64,000 nucleotides of DNA, taken from the NCBI GenBank assembly GCA_025403435.1, contig CM046330.1:23509859-23573858 (forward strand), read 5' to 3'. Made by a program: the position numbers and the translations under genes. This stretch comes from Artocarpus heterophyllus. Lineage: Eukaryota > Streptophyta > Magnoliopsida > Rosales > Moraceae. Positions within the stretch are counted from its first letter, which is position 1. Each line of letters opens with the position of its first letter. This document shows positions 43,462-56,474 of the stretch, piece by piece. Under the pieces are notes generated by a model, which made no database searches, had not been told where the DNA came from, and saw nothing but the letters and a program-made list of their open reading frames with translations.

Positions 43462-44210
43462 CGTTCTATTATCTTACCATCAGAAATATTACCATCCAAA
43501 GACAATATACCATTCGGTTACACCTATGTATCCAAATGGTTGAGCGCTCCAACTTTCTAATTACAGGATAACGCATAAAAGAAGATATCAACTACTCCTG
43601 AAGAGGAGCTATGGATTCCATATATATGAATAATAGGTCTACACTATCAAGAGTTATGCCTCCAACGTACCGGCATTCGTACCAACATAAAATGTGGATG
43701 TTATCCTTTGGTACATCAAAGAACATAAATCAAGACAACAGGCCCACTATTCATCTCAGAATTAAGATACAACAAAAATGACTGTCTAAAGTGAATCGAT
43801 TTGCTAAGATAGACTTATTAATCCAAATTAATTCACTTTATGTGTTGATCTAATGCATCGTCACCCATGACAATGCACCAATGTTTCTATTTGCAGAGTC
43901 CTTCGATGGCCAAGACAAACCATCTCCCGTTAGGGATACAAACAACATAACAATCTTTACATAAATAAAGTACCCAACTATATTTCCTCTATTGTGGATC
44001 TTATAATTTAGACCGTCACCTTTAGAATCGTGCCTTCTACATAATCTGTCTATCATATGCCCAATTCTTAAAGGTTTAGACCAACAGTCTCAAGCTTTTG
44101 TTAGCTTATCATACATTCAACAAATATGAACGTAAAGAGGACAAGATTTGGTATATAAATAATAAATAAATTCTTTATTGATAAAAATGTCTCCAAAACA
44201 TATTACATTT

Positions 44211-47200
44211 TTACTCCTTAGGGCATCCATGTTTAACAATCTCCCTCTTGCACCAAGTGAGTAAATATGACAAATCTTGCATCCCTATAGCTTCCACATG
44301 CCTATTGATGATTCTCCCAATAAGTGTCTTCGTCAATGGATCAACTAAATTGTCATCTGATGTGATTTTGCACGCAGCGACATGTCCGCCTTCTATGAAG
44401 TCCTTTATCACACTATACTTCTGATCAATATGGTTACTCTTCTTATGAAATCTTGATTCCTTAGCATTAGTTACCGCCGCACTGTTATCACAATACAACG
44501 ATATCACCTTATACATACCAGGAACTACCTTAAGATCCCCAAGGAACTTGCGAAGCCACACTGCTTCTTTTGAAGCATCACTAGCTGCCACATGCTCGGC
44601 CTCCATCGTTGAAGTCAAAGTGCAATCTTGCTTCACACTCCTCCAACTGATGGTACCACCGCCCAAAGTAAACATAAAACCAGAAGTCAATCTCCTCAAA
44701 TCCAAATAGGATTGGAAATCTAAATCAATGTATCCTAGAGGAGTTAAGTCCTCACCCGAATACACAAGCATATACCCTTGAGTCCTTCTTAGGTACTAGA
44801 AAATATGCTTGACCGCAACCTAATGGTTCGATCATAGATCTGCCTGAAATTGACTTACAATCCTGACCGCATAACAAATATCCGGTCGCGTGCAAAGCAA
44901 GGCATACATGAGACTACCCACTGCTGAAGTATAAGGCACCTTTTTTATGTATTCTTTTTCTTCATTAGACTTTGGAGACTCTTTCTTAGAAAGATTAATT
45001 CCAAACCTAAATGGTTGCTCGCCTTTCTAAGAATCCTGTATTGCCAACCTCCTGAGTATTTTATCTATGTTGCTAGCTTGGAACAAAGCTATCATTCTGT
45101 TCTTCCTATCCTGAAAGATCTGGATACCTAGAACAAAATTAGCTTCACCCAAGTCTTTCATGTCAGCTTGGCCAACCACAATTTGACCGATGACAACGCC
45201 TCAATGTCATTGCCAATTTTCAAAATGTCATCTACATAGAGCAGTAGAAAAACCACCTTCCCCATCCTTAATGTGTTTGTATACACATGGTTCGTCTACA
45301 TTTTGTACGAACCCATAAGTCTTAATCACTTGATCAAATCTTATGTTCCAAGAATGGGAAGCCTGCTTAAGTCCATATTTTGACTTTAGCAGCTTATAAA
45401 CCTTACCCTCTTGTCTGGTTGTTCTAGAAAAATGGACTCATTAAGATAGCCATTTAGGAAGGTCGTCTTGACATCCATATGCCAATCTCGTAGTTGAGAG
45501 CGGCAGCTATGGACAAGAGAATACGGATGGATTTAAGCATGCTATAGGCGAAAAGGTTTCCTCATAATCGATTCCTTCCTTTTGCGTGTATCCCTTAGCT
45601 ACTAGTCTAGCCTTAAAGGTTTCAACCTTTCCATCTAGTCATTTTTTCCTCTTATAGATCCACTTGCACCCTATGGGTTTTACCTTATCGGGAAGATCTA
45701 CAAGCTCCCAGACCCGATTAGCCTCCATAGACTTCATCTCTGTGTTCATGGCCTCTGTTTAGAGTTTCAAATCAACATCTTCTATAGCGTCTTCGTAAGT
45801 GTAAGGATCCCTGTCATGTTTATCCGGTTCAGCCAAGAAGGCCTCACCATTGAGCATATACCTCTCAGGTTGACGCCTGATCCTCCCACTATGATGAAGC
45901 CCCTAGGTTGTTGTTCAGGTTCAGTTGGTTTTTCTACATTGATGGGAACGGTTTCATTCGGAACCCCTGGAGTGATCGAATCACTTGCCAACTCCTCAAG
46001 CACCACTTTGCTTCAAGGCTTAAAGTAGTCCATGTAACTTTCCTCAAGGAAAGTTGCATTAGTTGAAACCACGACTTTATTTTTCTTTGGGTTACAAAAA
46101 TAATCCCTTTTAGTCTCTTTAGGATATCCCACAAACATACAAACTTCTGAACGTACTTCCAACTTATTTGCATCCCTAAATAGGACATGAGTCGGACATC
46201 CCCATATGTGAATATGGTTTAAGGAAGTCCTCTTCCCTGTCCATAACTCGTGAGGAGTTTTAGGACCCGATTTTGAAGGCACATTGTTCAAAAGATAACA
46301 TACGGTTTGTAGTGCATATCCCTAAAAGGACAAAGGCAATGATGAATAACTCATCATGGACTTGACCATGTCCAATAAAGTCCTATTCCTTCTCTCCGTT
46401 ATGCCATTCTACTGCGGAGTGCCCAGTGTAGTCAAATAGGATAAAATCTCATTCTCTAATAAGTGTCCCAAGAACTTATCAGAAAGGTATTCACCACCTC
46501 GATCGAATTGAAGTACCTTTATAGGTCTACCCAATTACTTTTCCACTTCAGCCTGAAACTCCTTGAACTTGTCATAAGTTTCACCTTCAGGTACACATAC
46601 CTATACCTTGAGTAATCATCAATAAAAGTGACGAAGTACACATGCCCTCCTCATGCCTGATATTCATAGGTCTGCAAACATTACTATGCACAAGTTCTAG
46701 AACCCCTTCGGCCCTATTGCCCTTAGACCCGAATGGTCTTTTGGTCATTTTGCCCTCCAAACAAGATTCACATTGTGGTATAGATTCTACCTTTAAGTGA
46801 CTTAAAGGTCCATCCCTTACCAACCTTTGAATCCTATTCAGGCTAATATGACTTAATCCCAAATGCCAAAGATAAGTCTCATTAGAGTAAGAAGTCTTAG
46901 CCCTTTTAGAGTTATTATCATTAACCTCAATGTTCAGTAGTAAGTCCATCTTAGGTTTAATAAAATATAGGTTGCTTTGCATCCATCCATCACAGATAAA
47001 AGATTTGTTTTTTATGAATCACCACTTTGTTATTAAAAGAAACCAAATAGGAACTTTTAAATAAACAAGCTACAGATATCAAATTCCTTTTAAGTTTAGG
47101 AACATAAAAACAATCTCACAAAACTAAACACCTACAATCATCAAAATAAGGATGGACATCTCCCGCTGCTTCAGTCAACACCAAGGATCCATCGCCCATC

Positions 47201-48030
47201 CAAAACGTGAAGTTTTCATGAAGTAAACTTCTTGTTTCCTGTAATCCCTCCAGAGAAATACAAATATAATTAGTTGGTTTAGAATCTATAACCCATGTGT
47301 TACCAAAATTTTCAACTAAACAAGTTTCCAAAAGATTACACTTACCTCTTTTGGAAAGGAAGTCCATGCAATTCTTCTTTGTATGCCCAACTTTCCATTC
47401 TCAGCCTTTTGCTTCCTTCCATTCCTTGGATTAGGATTGGAACCAGATGCACCTGCCAAGTTAACCTCTCCACTAGTAGGAGTTTACTTGATTAGATTTT
47501 TGAACTCCTGTAACTGCTTTATCAACTCTGTTAAGGTCCCATCCTGTCTATTGATCAAATAAGCTCTAAACGGGATGAACTCCTTGACATAATCCAAAAA
47601 ACCATAGTCATTTATGACTTGGCATCGATATTGGCTCCATGGGCTTGAACCTCAGCGGTAGCTCATGACCAACATCATATGCTTCTTCACATATGTCCCC
47701 TGCCTTTGCTTGCAGTTTAGAAGTTTTTAAAGTGCCCCTTGTTGTTTTTGTTAGGGCCTGGCCTCCAAACATGTCTTTAAGATTATCCAAGATCGGCTTA
47801 ACAGTCTCATAATTTTCATGTTGAGCCTGCAGCATGTTATTCATGCTAGCCATAACATAATAGCAGACCTGATCGTTAGCATTTATCTAGTGATGATATG
47901 CTTGGATTTGCTCATTAGTGGATTCCTTATAGGTTTGGGAGGACACGGTGTGGTTAACACAAATGTCAATTTCTTAAAGGATAAAACGATATTTAGGTTT
48001 TGTTTCCAATTATTAAAATTCAATCAAGAA
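44211..48030 (-). pseudogene. Copia D polyprotein remnants (gag-protease-integrase-RT-RNase H)
   Basis: Domains follow in the usual Copia order on the minus strand. Gag is at about 48030-47608 (FKKLTFVLTTPCPPKP, then NLKDMFGGQALTK). A half zinc knuckle is at about 47400. The protease (47367-47116) reads NTWVIDSKPTNY where the family has the DSGA active site, so it was probably inactive. GAG-pre-integrase (YLWHLGLSHISLNRIQRL, 46982-46587) is followed by the integrase C-terminal part (46291-46013). RT is at about 45720-44950 with LLYVDDILKIGND around 45227-45238. RNase H (44771-44240: GYIDLDFQSYLDLRR, SLYCDNSAAVTNAKES) is the best preserved and ends just inside the LTR. Stops and frameshifts occur in every other domain. 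Confidence 0.88.
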
Positions 48031-49511
48031 CATGGATCCCTTACTAATTAATATATGCCATCCAGGACCCGTATGATCCAACATATATCAATAATCATTT
48101 ATTTGGCCATTAATTTTATTAACAGAGCTCATAAGGGATGTTAATAATAACATTAATATGAGTGTATAACTATAGTTTCAATATTTTATCTATGATTTAC
48201 AATCACCACCTAGGGGTGTGCAACCATAAATCATGGTAAAATGCCTTATTCTCTTGAAAATCCAACCGGGTACATTATGAAGTCCTTTCCTAGGGGTCAA
48301 AACCATCACGTGCTACCTATGGACCAACGATGGAGGCCGTAGGTCCTCTCTTTGAAAACCTTCTCCCACTCAATCTTTTGAAATCAAGGTTTTATTTTAT
48401 AAACATACATGAACAATTTTTGATTGAACTTTACTCCTTATTCTTTATGACATGCTATCAATATACATGGTAAATCATATTATAATGCAAACAAGCAAAG
48501 CAATCATTCAAAGCTACAAGCAAAATAATAAATAACCGTAATATTATGGTTCCATCTTAGAGAAAAGAAAATAAAGGTTACAAGAGAATAATCGAAACAT
48601 ATTATCGATTCTTCATCCTTGAATGTTCAAATTGTATCCTTCTTCAGGTAATGTCCATCTTCAAGTCTTCAATCCCGCATCGATCGAATACTCTATATTT
48701 TTGGTCATATCTAAATTTAATGTTTCTTAGAATTGTCCCAAAAACAAAATCAAAACTACACTGAAAACGCACCTTTTCTTGAAAAATCACAGCTCTTTGA
48801 TGGCATACTGATCTGTATGATGGGCCTGCCAGTCATGACCCTTCGGCCTATTGATCTCTTTAGGTCGGCCTACCAGTCATGACAGATCGGCCTGCCAAAC
48901 TGAAAGGTTTGGCTTGCCACCAGAGCCACCAGATTTCTACCCCGCGGACAGCCTACCAAACCTCATGTTTGGCATATTGATCTGTGACCATCGGCCTGCC
49001 GAACTGGAGGGTCCGGCATACCGACCGAGCAGAAATCATGTTTTTTTAGAAAATATAGTTTTACGTAGTTTTTCAATTTTATTTTCAACAATTCAAAAAC
49101 ATAAAATTAAAAACTTAAAAAATACCTATGCAACGCTATCATCTATCTTTAAAATCCGTCTTCTCCAAATCATTATTTAAGCATAAAATTCTTACAAATT
49201 TAAAATTAAATAATAATTCCTAGACGGAGATGATAATCTGCCATCTCATTAGATAAAAAACCTAGATACATATTCTAACCTCTAAGGAACGATAACCGAC
49301 ATAAATTAATTATTAAATTAATAATTAAATAATAATTTAATCAATCATAATTAATTAATAAACATTCATCATATAATCCATGACAACATATAAATATATA
49401 AAAACCCTAGAGTGTCAACTCTCTAAAAAATTAAATTTAAGCATAGAAGAGATTAAGATCATATAATTTATATGTATAGCATGATTACAAACTCGTAAAT
49501 TTATATAAAAA
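48031..49511 (-). other. Untranslated leader of Copia D
   Basis: It lies between primer site and gag. About 48795-49035 is a cluster of GC-rich words (ATCGGCCTGCCAAACT, TCGGCCTACCAGTCATGA, GGCCTGCCAGTCATGAC) in at least eight diverged, roughly 20-bp units. Related blocks lie in the LTRs of A, B and D. Confidence 0.6.
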
Positions 49512-49529
49512 CCATGTCTCTGATACCAA
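49512..49529 (-). other. Primer-binding site of Copia D
   Basis: On the minus strand TTGGTATCAGAGACATGG adjoins the LTR end. TGGTATCAGAG is the standard initiator-tRNA-Met primer site of plant Copia elements. Confidence 0.9.
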
Positions 49530-49530
49530 T

Positions 49531-51538
49531 TCTTAGAAAAATAGTACGCAGTAAAATTTTAAAATTTTTATACTAGAGTATTTTCTAAAACACAAGTTTG
49601 ACATGCTATATGTATAAATTAATCAGATCTTACTAACCTTGTTGTCGAAAAGCTCCCGCAATTGATGAAGAGAAAGGACATTGTAGAAAGATCTCAATCG
49701 ATTGGGCTTCTTTGTTATTCTCTATCCACGACCAGTGTGTTTGTGGGCACACTCATACAGCTCTTCCACCAGTGACTCTCCTTCTAACCAATTGAGAATA
49801 CCCATAGCTATAGTTCGTGGCATGTGAACAATAGCTCACAGGGAGTTTTAGAGTCTCATCAACAGAGTCTCACTCTTAATCTATCAATTGATCTTAATAA
49901 TAATGAGTCTCACTCCCCTTTTTATAGAGGTTGGGCCTAGTGGTCAGTCTTTATCAGATAAGGCCTCAAAAATTTGAATCAGAATCAATATGATAAAATC
50001 TGCATGAAAACGCATAATCTATTCATCGCTTGGTCGGCAGGACGAATTGAAAGATTAGCCTGTCGAACTTACTCCATCGACAGGCCGAACCTGAAGACCA
50101 GCCTACCGAACTTACAATAAATAATCCCTGTGAATATTTTCTTTTCCACCCGAGATTCTTGGGATAGAGCCTCAGTTTTAATTCAAAGAACCAAATAGAG
50201 AAGTTATCTGATTAAAACAATCATATCTAGATAATCTCTAGGAAAATAAATATTCCTAATAATTAATTTATCTTGAATTAATTTATTCAAAATTAATCTA
50301 ACTAATAAACAGACATGAATTATCTGATCCCGATAATTCAACAAGTTTATCTTGAATTAATTTTTACAAAATTAATTCAATCGATAAACAGACATGAATT
50401 ATCTGATCCTAAAAAATTTTTAGCCAATTTGATAATTTGACACAAGTCACCAATTATTAAAAAAGCACGCCGTATCGTTACACGATTTATTATGAGCTAG
50501 CAAAGGGGACCTGATGGACCTATATAGTTTAAACTCCCGATAATTATGAAACCCAATATCCTAGATATACATGTCATAATTATCAACTCCAACGCTACTC
50601 CACTAAAAGCTTGGAGCTGTACTTTTGAACTATATAGAACTACAAAGCCTATATAGCTAAGTCTCTATGACATATCATAATGTATCATATCCCTATAGGA
50701 TTGTCCATAATCGGATTAAAGATAAATTCTGTCTTACCTTCCTGATTATTTTTATCTTACGTTCCATTATCTTACCATCAGAAAACTTACCCTTTAAAGA
50801 CAGTATACCATTCGTTTACACCTATGTATCCAAATGGTTGAGCGCCCAAGTTTTCCAATAACAAGATAATACATATAGGAGGATTTCAACTACTTCTGAA
50901 GAGGAGCTATGGATTCCATATCTATTAATAATAGGTCTATGCTATCAAGAGTCATGCCTCCAACGTACTGACATGCATACCAATATAAAATGTAGATGTC
51001 ACCCTTTGGTACGTCAAAAGAGATAAGTCATGACAATAGGTTCATTATTTATTTCAAAATTAAGATACAATACAAATGATTGTCTAAAGTGAATCAAATT
51101 GCCAAGACATAATTATTAATCTAAATCAATTCACTTTATATCCCGATCCAATGCATCATCACCCATGACAATGCACCAATGTTTCTATTCACGGAGTCCT
51201 CCTCTGATGGCCAAGACAAACCATCTCCTATTAGGGATATAGACAACATAACAATATTTGCATGAATAAAGCACCTAACTTTATTCCCTCAGTTGTGGAT
51301 CTTATGATTTATACTGTCACCTTAAGAATCATGTCTTTCGCATAATCTATCTATTATATGCCCAATTCTTAAAGGTTTAGACCGACTGTCTTAGACTTTT
51401 GTTTGCTTATCATACATTCAACAAATATGAACGTAAAAGGGATAAGATTTGGTATATAAATAATAAATAAATTCTTTATTGATAAAAATGTCTCTAAAAC
51501 ATATTATATTTTTACTCCTTAGGGCATACATGTCAACA
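49531..51538 (-). repeat. 5' LTR of Copia D
   Basis: It starts TGTTGACATGTATGCCC at 51538 and ends TTTTTCTAAGA at 49531 (minus strand). About 50266-50409 has an ~80-bp tandem duplication (CAGACATGAATTATCTGATC twice) absent from the other D LTR. The empty E target site lies at 50760-50764. Confidence 0.88.
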
Positions 51539-54500
51539 GGAAGGTTGGGCACATAAAGAAGAATTGCAAGGACTTTCAATCTAAAGGAGGTAAGTGCGAA
51601 CTTCTGGTTGTTGAGACTTGTTTACTTAAGGAATGATATGACACTTGGGTCATAGATTCTGGAAAGACTAATCATGTTTGTGTTTCTCTATAGGGGTTCA
51701 AGGAAATGAGAAGTCTACTACATGAGCACTCTACGCTTTAGATGGGCAATGGATCTTTAGTGTTGATTGAAGCAGTAGGAGATGTACATCTTTATTTTCA
51801 TGGTTATAGGAGTTTAGTTTTGAGAGATTGTTTTTATGTTCCAAACTTAAAAGGAATTTAATTTTTGTCGCTTGTTTATTTAAAGACTTTTACATAGTTT
51901 CATTTAATAATAAAGTGATTCGTAAAAAAAAATCTTTTATCTATAGTGGATAGATGCCAAACAACCTATATTTGATCAAACATAAGATGAACTCATTGTT
52001 TAACACTGAGATTAATGATAACTTTAAAAGACTTAAAACTTCTCACTTTAATAAGATTTATCTTTGGCACTTTTAATTAGATCACATTAACCTGACTAGG
52101 ATTCAAAGGCTGATAAGAGATGGACCTTTAAGTCATTTAGAGGTAGAATCTATACCACAATGTGAATCTTCTTTAGAGGATAAAATGACCAAAAGACCAT
52201 TTGGGTTTAAGGGCAATTGAGCCAAAGGGGTTCTAGAACTTATGCGTAGTAATGTTTGCGGTCTCATGAACATCAAGGCAAGAGGAATGTACAAGTATAT
52301 TGTCACTTTTATTGATGATTACTTAAGATATGGGTATGACTACCTAATGCATCATAAGAGCGAAACTTTTGATAAGTTCAGGGAGTTTCAAGTTGAAGTG
52401 GAGAAGCAATTAGGTAAACCCATAAAGGCACTTTGATCCAATCAAAATGGAGAATACCTCTCTGATGATTTCTTAAGATACTTATTAGATAATGAGATTT
52501 TATCCTATTTGACTACGCCAGGCATTCCGCAACAAATGACGTGGTTGACAGAAGGATTAGGACTTTGTTGGAGATGGTTAGGTCCATGATGAGTTATCTG
52601 AAATTACCTTTATCTTTTTTGGGATATGCACTACAAACCGCATGTTAAGTTTTGAATAATGTGCCTTCAAAATTGGTTCGTAAGACTCCTCATGAGTTGT
52701 GGATAGATATGAAGACATCCTTAAATAATACTCGCATATGGGGATGTCCTGTTCATGTCTTGGATAAGGAAGCGAATAAGTTGGAAGCACGTTTGGATGT
52801 GTGCATGTTACTAAAGGGAGTTATTTTTATAACTAAAAAGAAAACAAAGTCATGGTTTCAACGAATGTGACTTTCCTCGAGGAAAGTTACATAAATAACT
52901 TTAAGCCTCATAGTAGGGTGGTACTCGAGGAGTTACCAAGTGATTCGATCACTTTGTGGGTTTCGGTAGAAACCAATTTGATAAATGTAGAAAAACCGAC
53001 CGAATAACCTAGGGAGCTTCGACGTAGTGGGAGGATCAGACATCAACCCAATAGGTATATATTCAATGGTGAAGCTTACTTGGCTGAACCGATTGAACAT
53101 GACAAAGATCCTTATGCTTACACAAAATCTATGGAGGATGTTGATTTAAAGTTATGGACAGAAGCTATGAACTCTGAGATAAAGTCTATAAGACTAATCA
53201 AGTCTGGGAGTTTGTGGATCTTTCCCGAATGGGTAAAATCCATAGGGTGTAAGTGGATCTACAAGAGAAAGAGAAGAGCAGATGTGAAATTTGAAACCTA
53301 TAAGGCTAAACTGGTAGCAAAGGATACATGCAAAAGTAAGGAATCGATTACGAGAAACTTTTTCACCTGTAGCCATGCTTCTATCCACATTCTCTTCTCT
53401 ATTGTTGCCACTCTAGATTACGAGATTTGACAAATAGATGTCAAGACGGTATTTCTTAATGGCTATCTTGATGAGACCATTTACATGGTACAGCCAGACT
53501 GGTTCAAAGCTAAGGGTCAAGAAAATAAGATTTGTAAGTTGCTAAAGTCTATTTATGGACTTAAGCAAGCTTCCTATTATTGGAACAAAATATTTGATCA
53601 AGTGATCAAAACTTATGGGTTTGTAAAAACATGGACGAACTATGTGTTTACAAACACATTAAGGATGAAGAGGTGATTTTTCTACTACTTTATGTAGATG
53701 ACATTATGCTTATTGGTAATAACGCTGGGTCATTGTCATCAGTCAAATTTTGGTTGACTAAGAAGTTTGACATGAAGAACTTGGGTGAAGTTAATTATGT
53801 TCTAGGCATCCAAATCTTTCGAGATAGAGAGAACAAAATGATAGTTTTACCCCGGGCTACTTACGTAGATAAAATTCTCCAAAAGTATGCAATGTAGAAT
53901 TCCAAGAAAAGAAAGCAACCATCTAGGTCTAGAATTACTCTTTCTAAGAACGTCTCTCCAATGTATGATGAAGAGAGAGAATATATAAAGGCAGTGCCTT
54001 GTGCTTCAATAGTAGGTAGTCTCATATATGTTATGCTTTGCACACGACTGGACATATGTTATGCAATCGTGATAGTGAGTCGATTTTAGTCAGATCTAGA
54101 ACCAAACCATTGGGTTATGATTAAGCATATTTTCAAGTACCTAAGAAGGACTAGAGGTTATATACTAGTGTATTGTGGTGAGGATCTAACACATCTTGAA
54201 TACACTAAGTTGGATTTCCAATCCCATTTGGATTCGAGAAGATCGATTTTAAGTTCTATGTTTTACTCTGGGAGCACCATTGCATGGAGAAGTGTCAAGC
54301 AAGATTGCACTTTGGATTTAACGATGGAGGCTGAGTAGAAGGCAGCTGGTGAAGCTTCGCAAGTTCCTTAGGGATCTTGAGGTATTTCCTGCTATGGATA
54401 AGGCGATGTCACTATATTATGATAACATTACACTGATAGCTAATGCTAAGGAACCAAGATTTTACAAGAAGAGTAAACATATACATCAGAAGTATCATGC

Positions 54501-54670
54501 GATAAAGGACTTTGTTTAGGTGGACATGTTTGCAGTATGCAAGATCGCATCTGAGGAAAATATACTTAATCCTTTTAAGAAGACACTAACGACAAGAGTT
54601 TTCACGAAGCACGTAAAGGCTATAAGGATGTGAAACATGTCATATTCATCACTTGGGGCAAGTGGGAGAT
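51539..54670 (+). pseudogene. Copia A pol remnants (zinc knuckle end to RNase H)
   Basis: It opens with KVGHIKKNCKDFQSKGGKCE, the second half of the gag knuckle. It continues with a protease relic (DTWVIDSGKTNHVCVSL, DSG retained), pre-integrase and integrase pieces (CGLMNIKARGMYKYIVTFID at 52242 onwards; NNVPSKLVRKTPHELW at 52652 onwards), RT (53080-53897, with LLLYVDDIMLIGNN near 53690 and DMKNLGEVNYVLGIQIFRD) and RNase H (54117-54600, LDFQSHLDSRRSI). Several stops and frameshifts occur in each domain. It ends at the polypurine tract AAGTGGGAGAT. Confidence 0.88.
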
Positions 54671-56474
54671 TGTTAGACTAAGTGTCCTAAGAAATAAATG
54701 ATGTAATAAGTTTTTAGAGACATTTAATCAATAAAGAGTTTATTATTATTCGTATATCAAATTGTCCTCTTTATGTTCATTTTTGTAGAATATATGATAA
54801 GCAAATAAAAGTCTGAAACTGCCATTATAAACCTTTAAGATCGAGCATATGATGGACTAATTATGCAAAAGAAATAAATTTTAAAGGTGATAGTCTAAAT
54901 CATAAGGTCCGCAATCGATGGTATAAAGTTGGGTACTTTATTCATGTTAAGATTGTTATATTGTCTACATCCATGACAGGAAATAACTTTTCTTGATCAT
55001 CGGAGTAGGACTCCGCGAGTAAAAACATTAGTATATTGTCACAAGTGACGATATATTAGATCGGGACAAAAAAGTTGAATTCGTTTGATTAATAATTCAA
55101 TTTGTTTAAATCAATTCACTTTAGACAATTATATGTGTTGCATCTTAACCTTGAAATGAACCAATAGGCCTGTATTCTTGACTTGTGTTTTTTGATGTAC
55201 CAAAAGGTGGCATCCTAAATTAGATGAAGGTACGCATACCGTTGGAGACATGACTCTTGATTTATGTAGACTCGTTATTCATAGCTCTTTGTAGAGTTAA
55301 TGGTATTCTCTTATAAACATTATCCTGTAATTAAAAAACTAGAGCGCTCAACCATTTGGATATATAGTGTAACCAAATGGTCTATTATTTATGGATAGTA
55401 AGTATTTCAATGGTGAGATAATGGAACATAAGATAAAAATAATCAGAAAAGTAAAACAAAGTTTATCCTTAAGACGATTATGAATATCCTATGAGGATGT
55501 TATACATTATGATATGTCATGAATGATTAGCTTATTGGAGCCTCATAATTTTATGTAGTTTGAAAGTGCAACTCTACGCTTTTAGTGGAATAGCATTAGA
55601 GTTGATAATTATAAAATAATATCTATATATATATGAGATATGTTGTTTTATAATTATAGGAATTTGATCTATATATGTCCATGTTAATTATTAAATTGGT
55701 TGAAATTCAATAGATTGGATTTAATAATTCATGTTGGTCTATTGGTTAAATTAATTTTGTGAATTAATTTAAGATAAACATGTTGAATTATTTTGATAAT
55801 ATTTTTTTTAAATGAGATTATCTGTATTGACGGTTTTGATCAGATAACTTCTCTATTAGGTTATTTGAATTAAAACTGAGGCTCTATCTAAGATTCCCAT
55901 GTGAAATAAGATATTCTGAGATTTTCTAATTATCGCTCGATCGGCACGCCGGTGCCGCCAGTTCAACAGGCCGACTGTGCAATAATCCTGTTACGCGTTT
56001 TTTATCAGAAGTTAATCCAGACTCGAATTTTGAAGCCTAATATGATAGGGATTAACCCCAAATTTGAACACTATATAAAGGGAACTATTCTTAATTGTTC
56101 CTTAGATCATTTGAGAAGTGTAAGAGGATTCTAGTGACAGAAACTCTAAAACTCCTAGAGAGCTAGTGTTTAACATCTGGAACCTTAACTCTTAGTTTTC
56201 TCAAGTGGTTGGAAGGAGAGGTCGCTGGAGGAAAAACTGTATGACGTGCGACCACTTGCATTTCGATCATGGAAAGAGAATAGCAAGGAAGACCAATTGC
56301 TTGAGGCTCTTCCGGAACGTTCTTCTCTAGTTGTAGGTCCTACATTTTTGGTTTATTGAAGAGGTATGTAAGATCTTTTATTAATTTATGTACTTAGTAT
56401 GTCAAACTTATTATTTGGAAAAGACTTTGATTTTGAAATTTTTTTAAAATTCCGCTGCATATCGTTTTCTAATA
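54671..56474 (+). repeat. 3' LTR of Copia A
   Basis: It runs from TGTTAGACTAAGTG to GTTTTCTAATA and aligns with 27033-28899, with many substitutions and several deletions (for example near 55680). Confidence 0.85.

Larger units (their letters stand above)
30512..44238 (-). repeat. 3' LTR of Copia D, interrupted by Gypsy E
   Basis: On the minus strand it starts TGTTAAACATGG (44238), directly after the polypurine tract AAGAGGGAGAT, and ends TTTTTTGAACA (30512). The E insertion occupies 31574-43461 plus one copy of CGTTC. The sister LTR shows the unoccupied site at 50760-50764. Confidence 0.87.
30512..51538 (-). mobile_element. Copia element D, inserted into A and split by E
   Basis: D is antisense to A. 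Its 5' LTR is 49531-51538, primer site 49512-49529, polyprotein remnants about 48030-44211, and 3' LTR 30512-31573 plus 43467-44238, interrupted by E. Flanks are GGGAG (30507-30511) and GGAAG (51539-51543), one base apart; the pre-insertion gag frame TAC GGG AAG GTT is restored when D and one copy are removed. Without E, D is about 9.1 kb. Its own frames contain stops and indels. Its LTRs differ in length mostly by one deletion in the 3' copy and one duplication in the 5' copy. Confidence 0.87.
27033..56474 (+). mobile_element. Copia element A, outermost of the nest
   Basis: A has a 5' LTR at 27033-28899, a tRNA-iMet-type primer site at 28902-28918, gag remnants up to 30511, pol remnants at 51539-54670 and a 3' LTR at 54671-56474. 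Flanking pentamers are CTTGC (27028-27032) and CTCGC (56475-56479), one transition apart. Element D interrupts it inside the gag zinc knuckle. Without inserts A is about 8.4 kb. Both reading-frame halves carry many stops, and the LTRs differ by many substitutions and indels, so it is an old, dead copy. It is the oldest insertion of the nest. Confidence 0.85.

Noticed and set aside
44211..44771. Long minus-strand frame as a standalone gene
   Set aside because: It is the RNase H end of Copia D, contiguous with other pol remnants and ending at the LTR.
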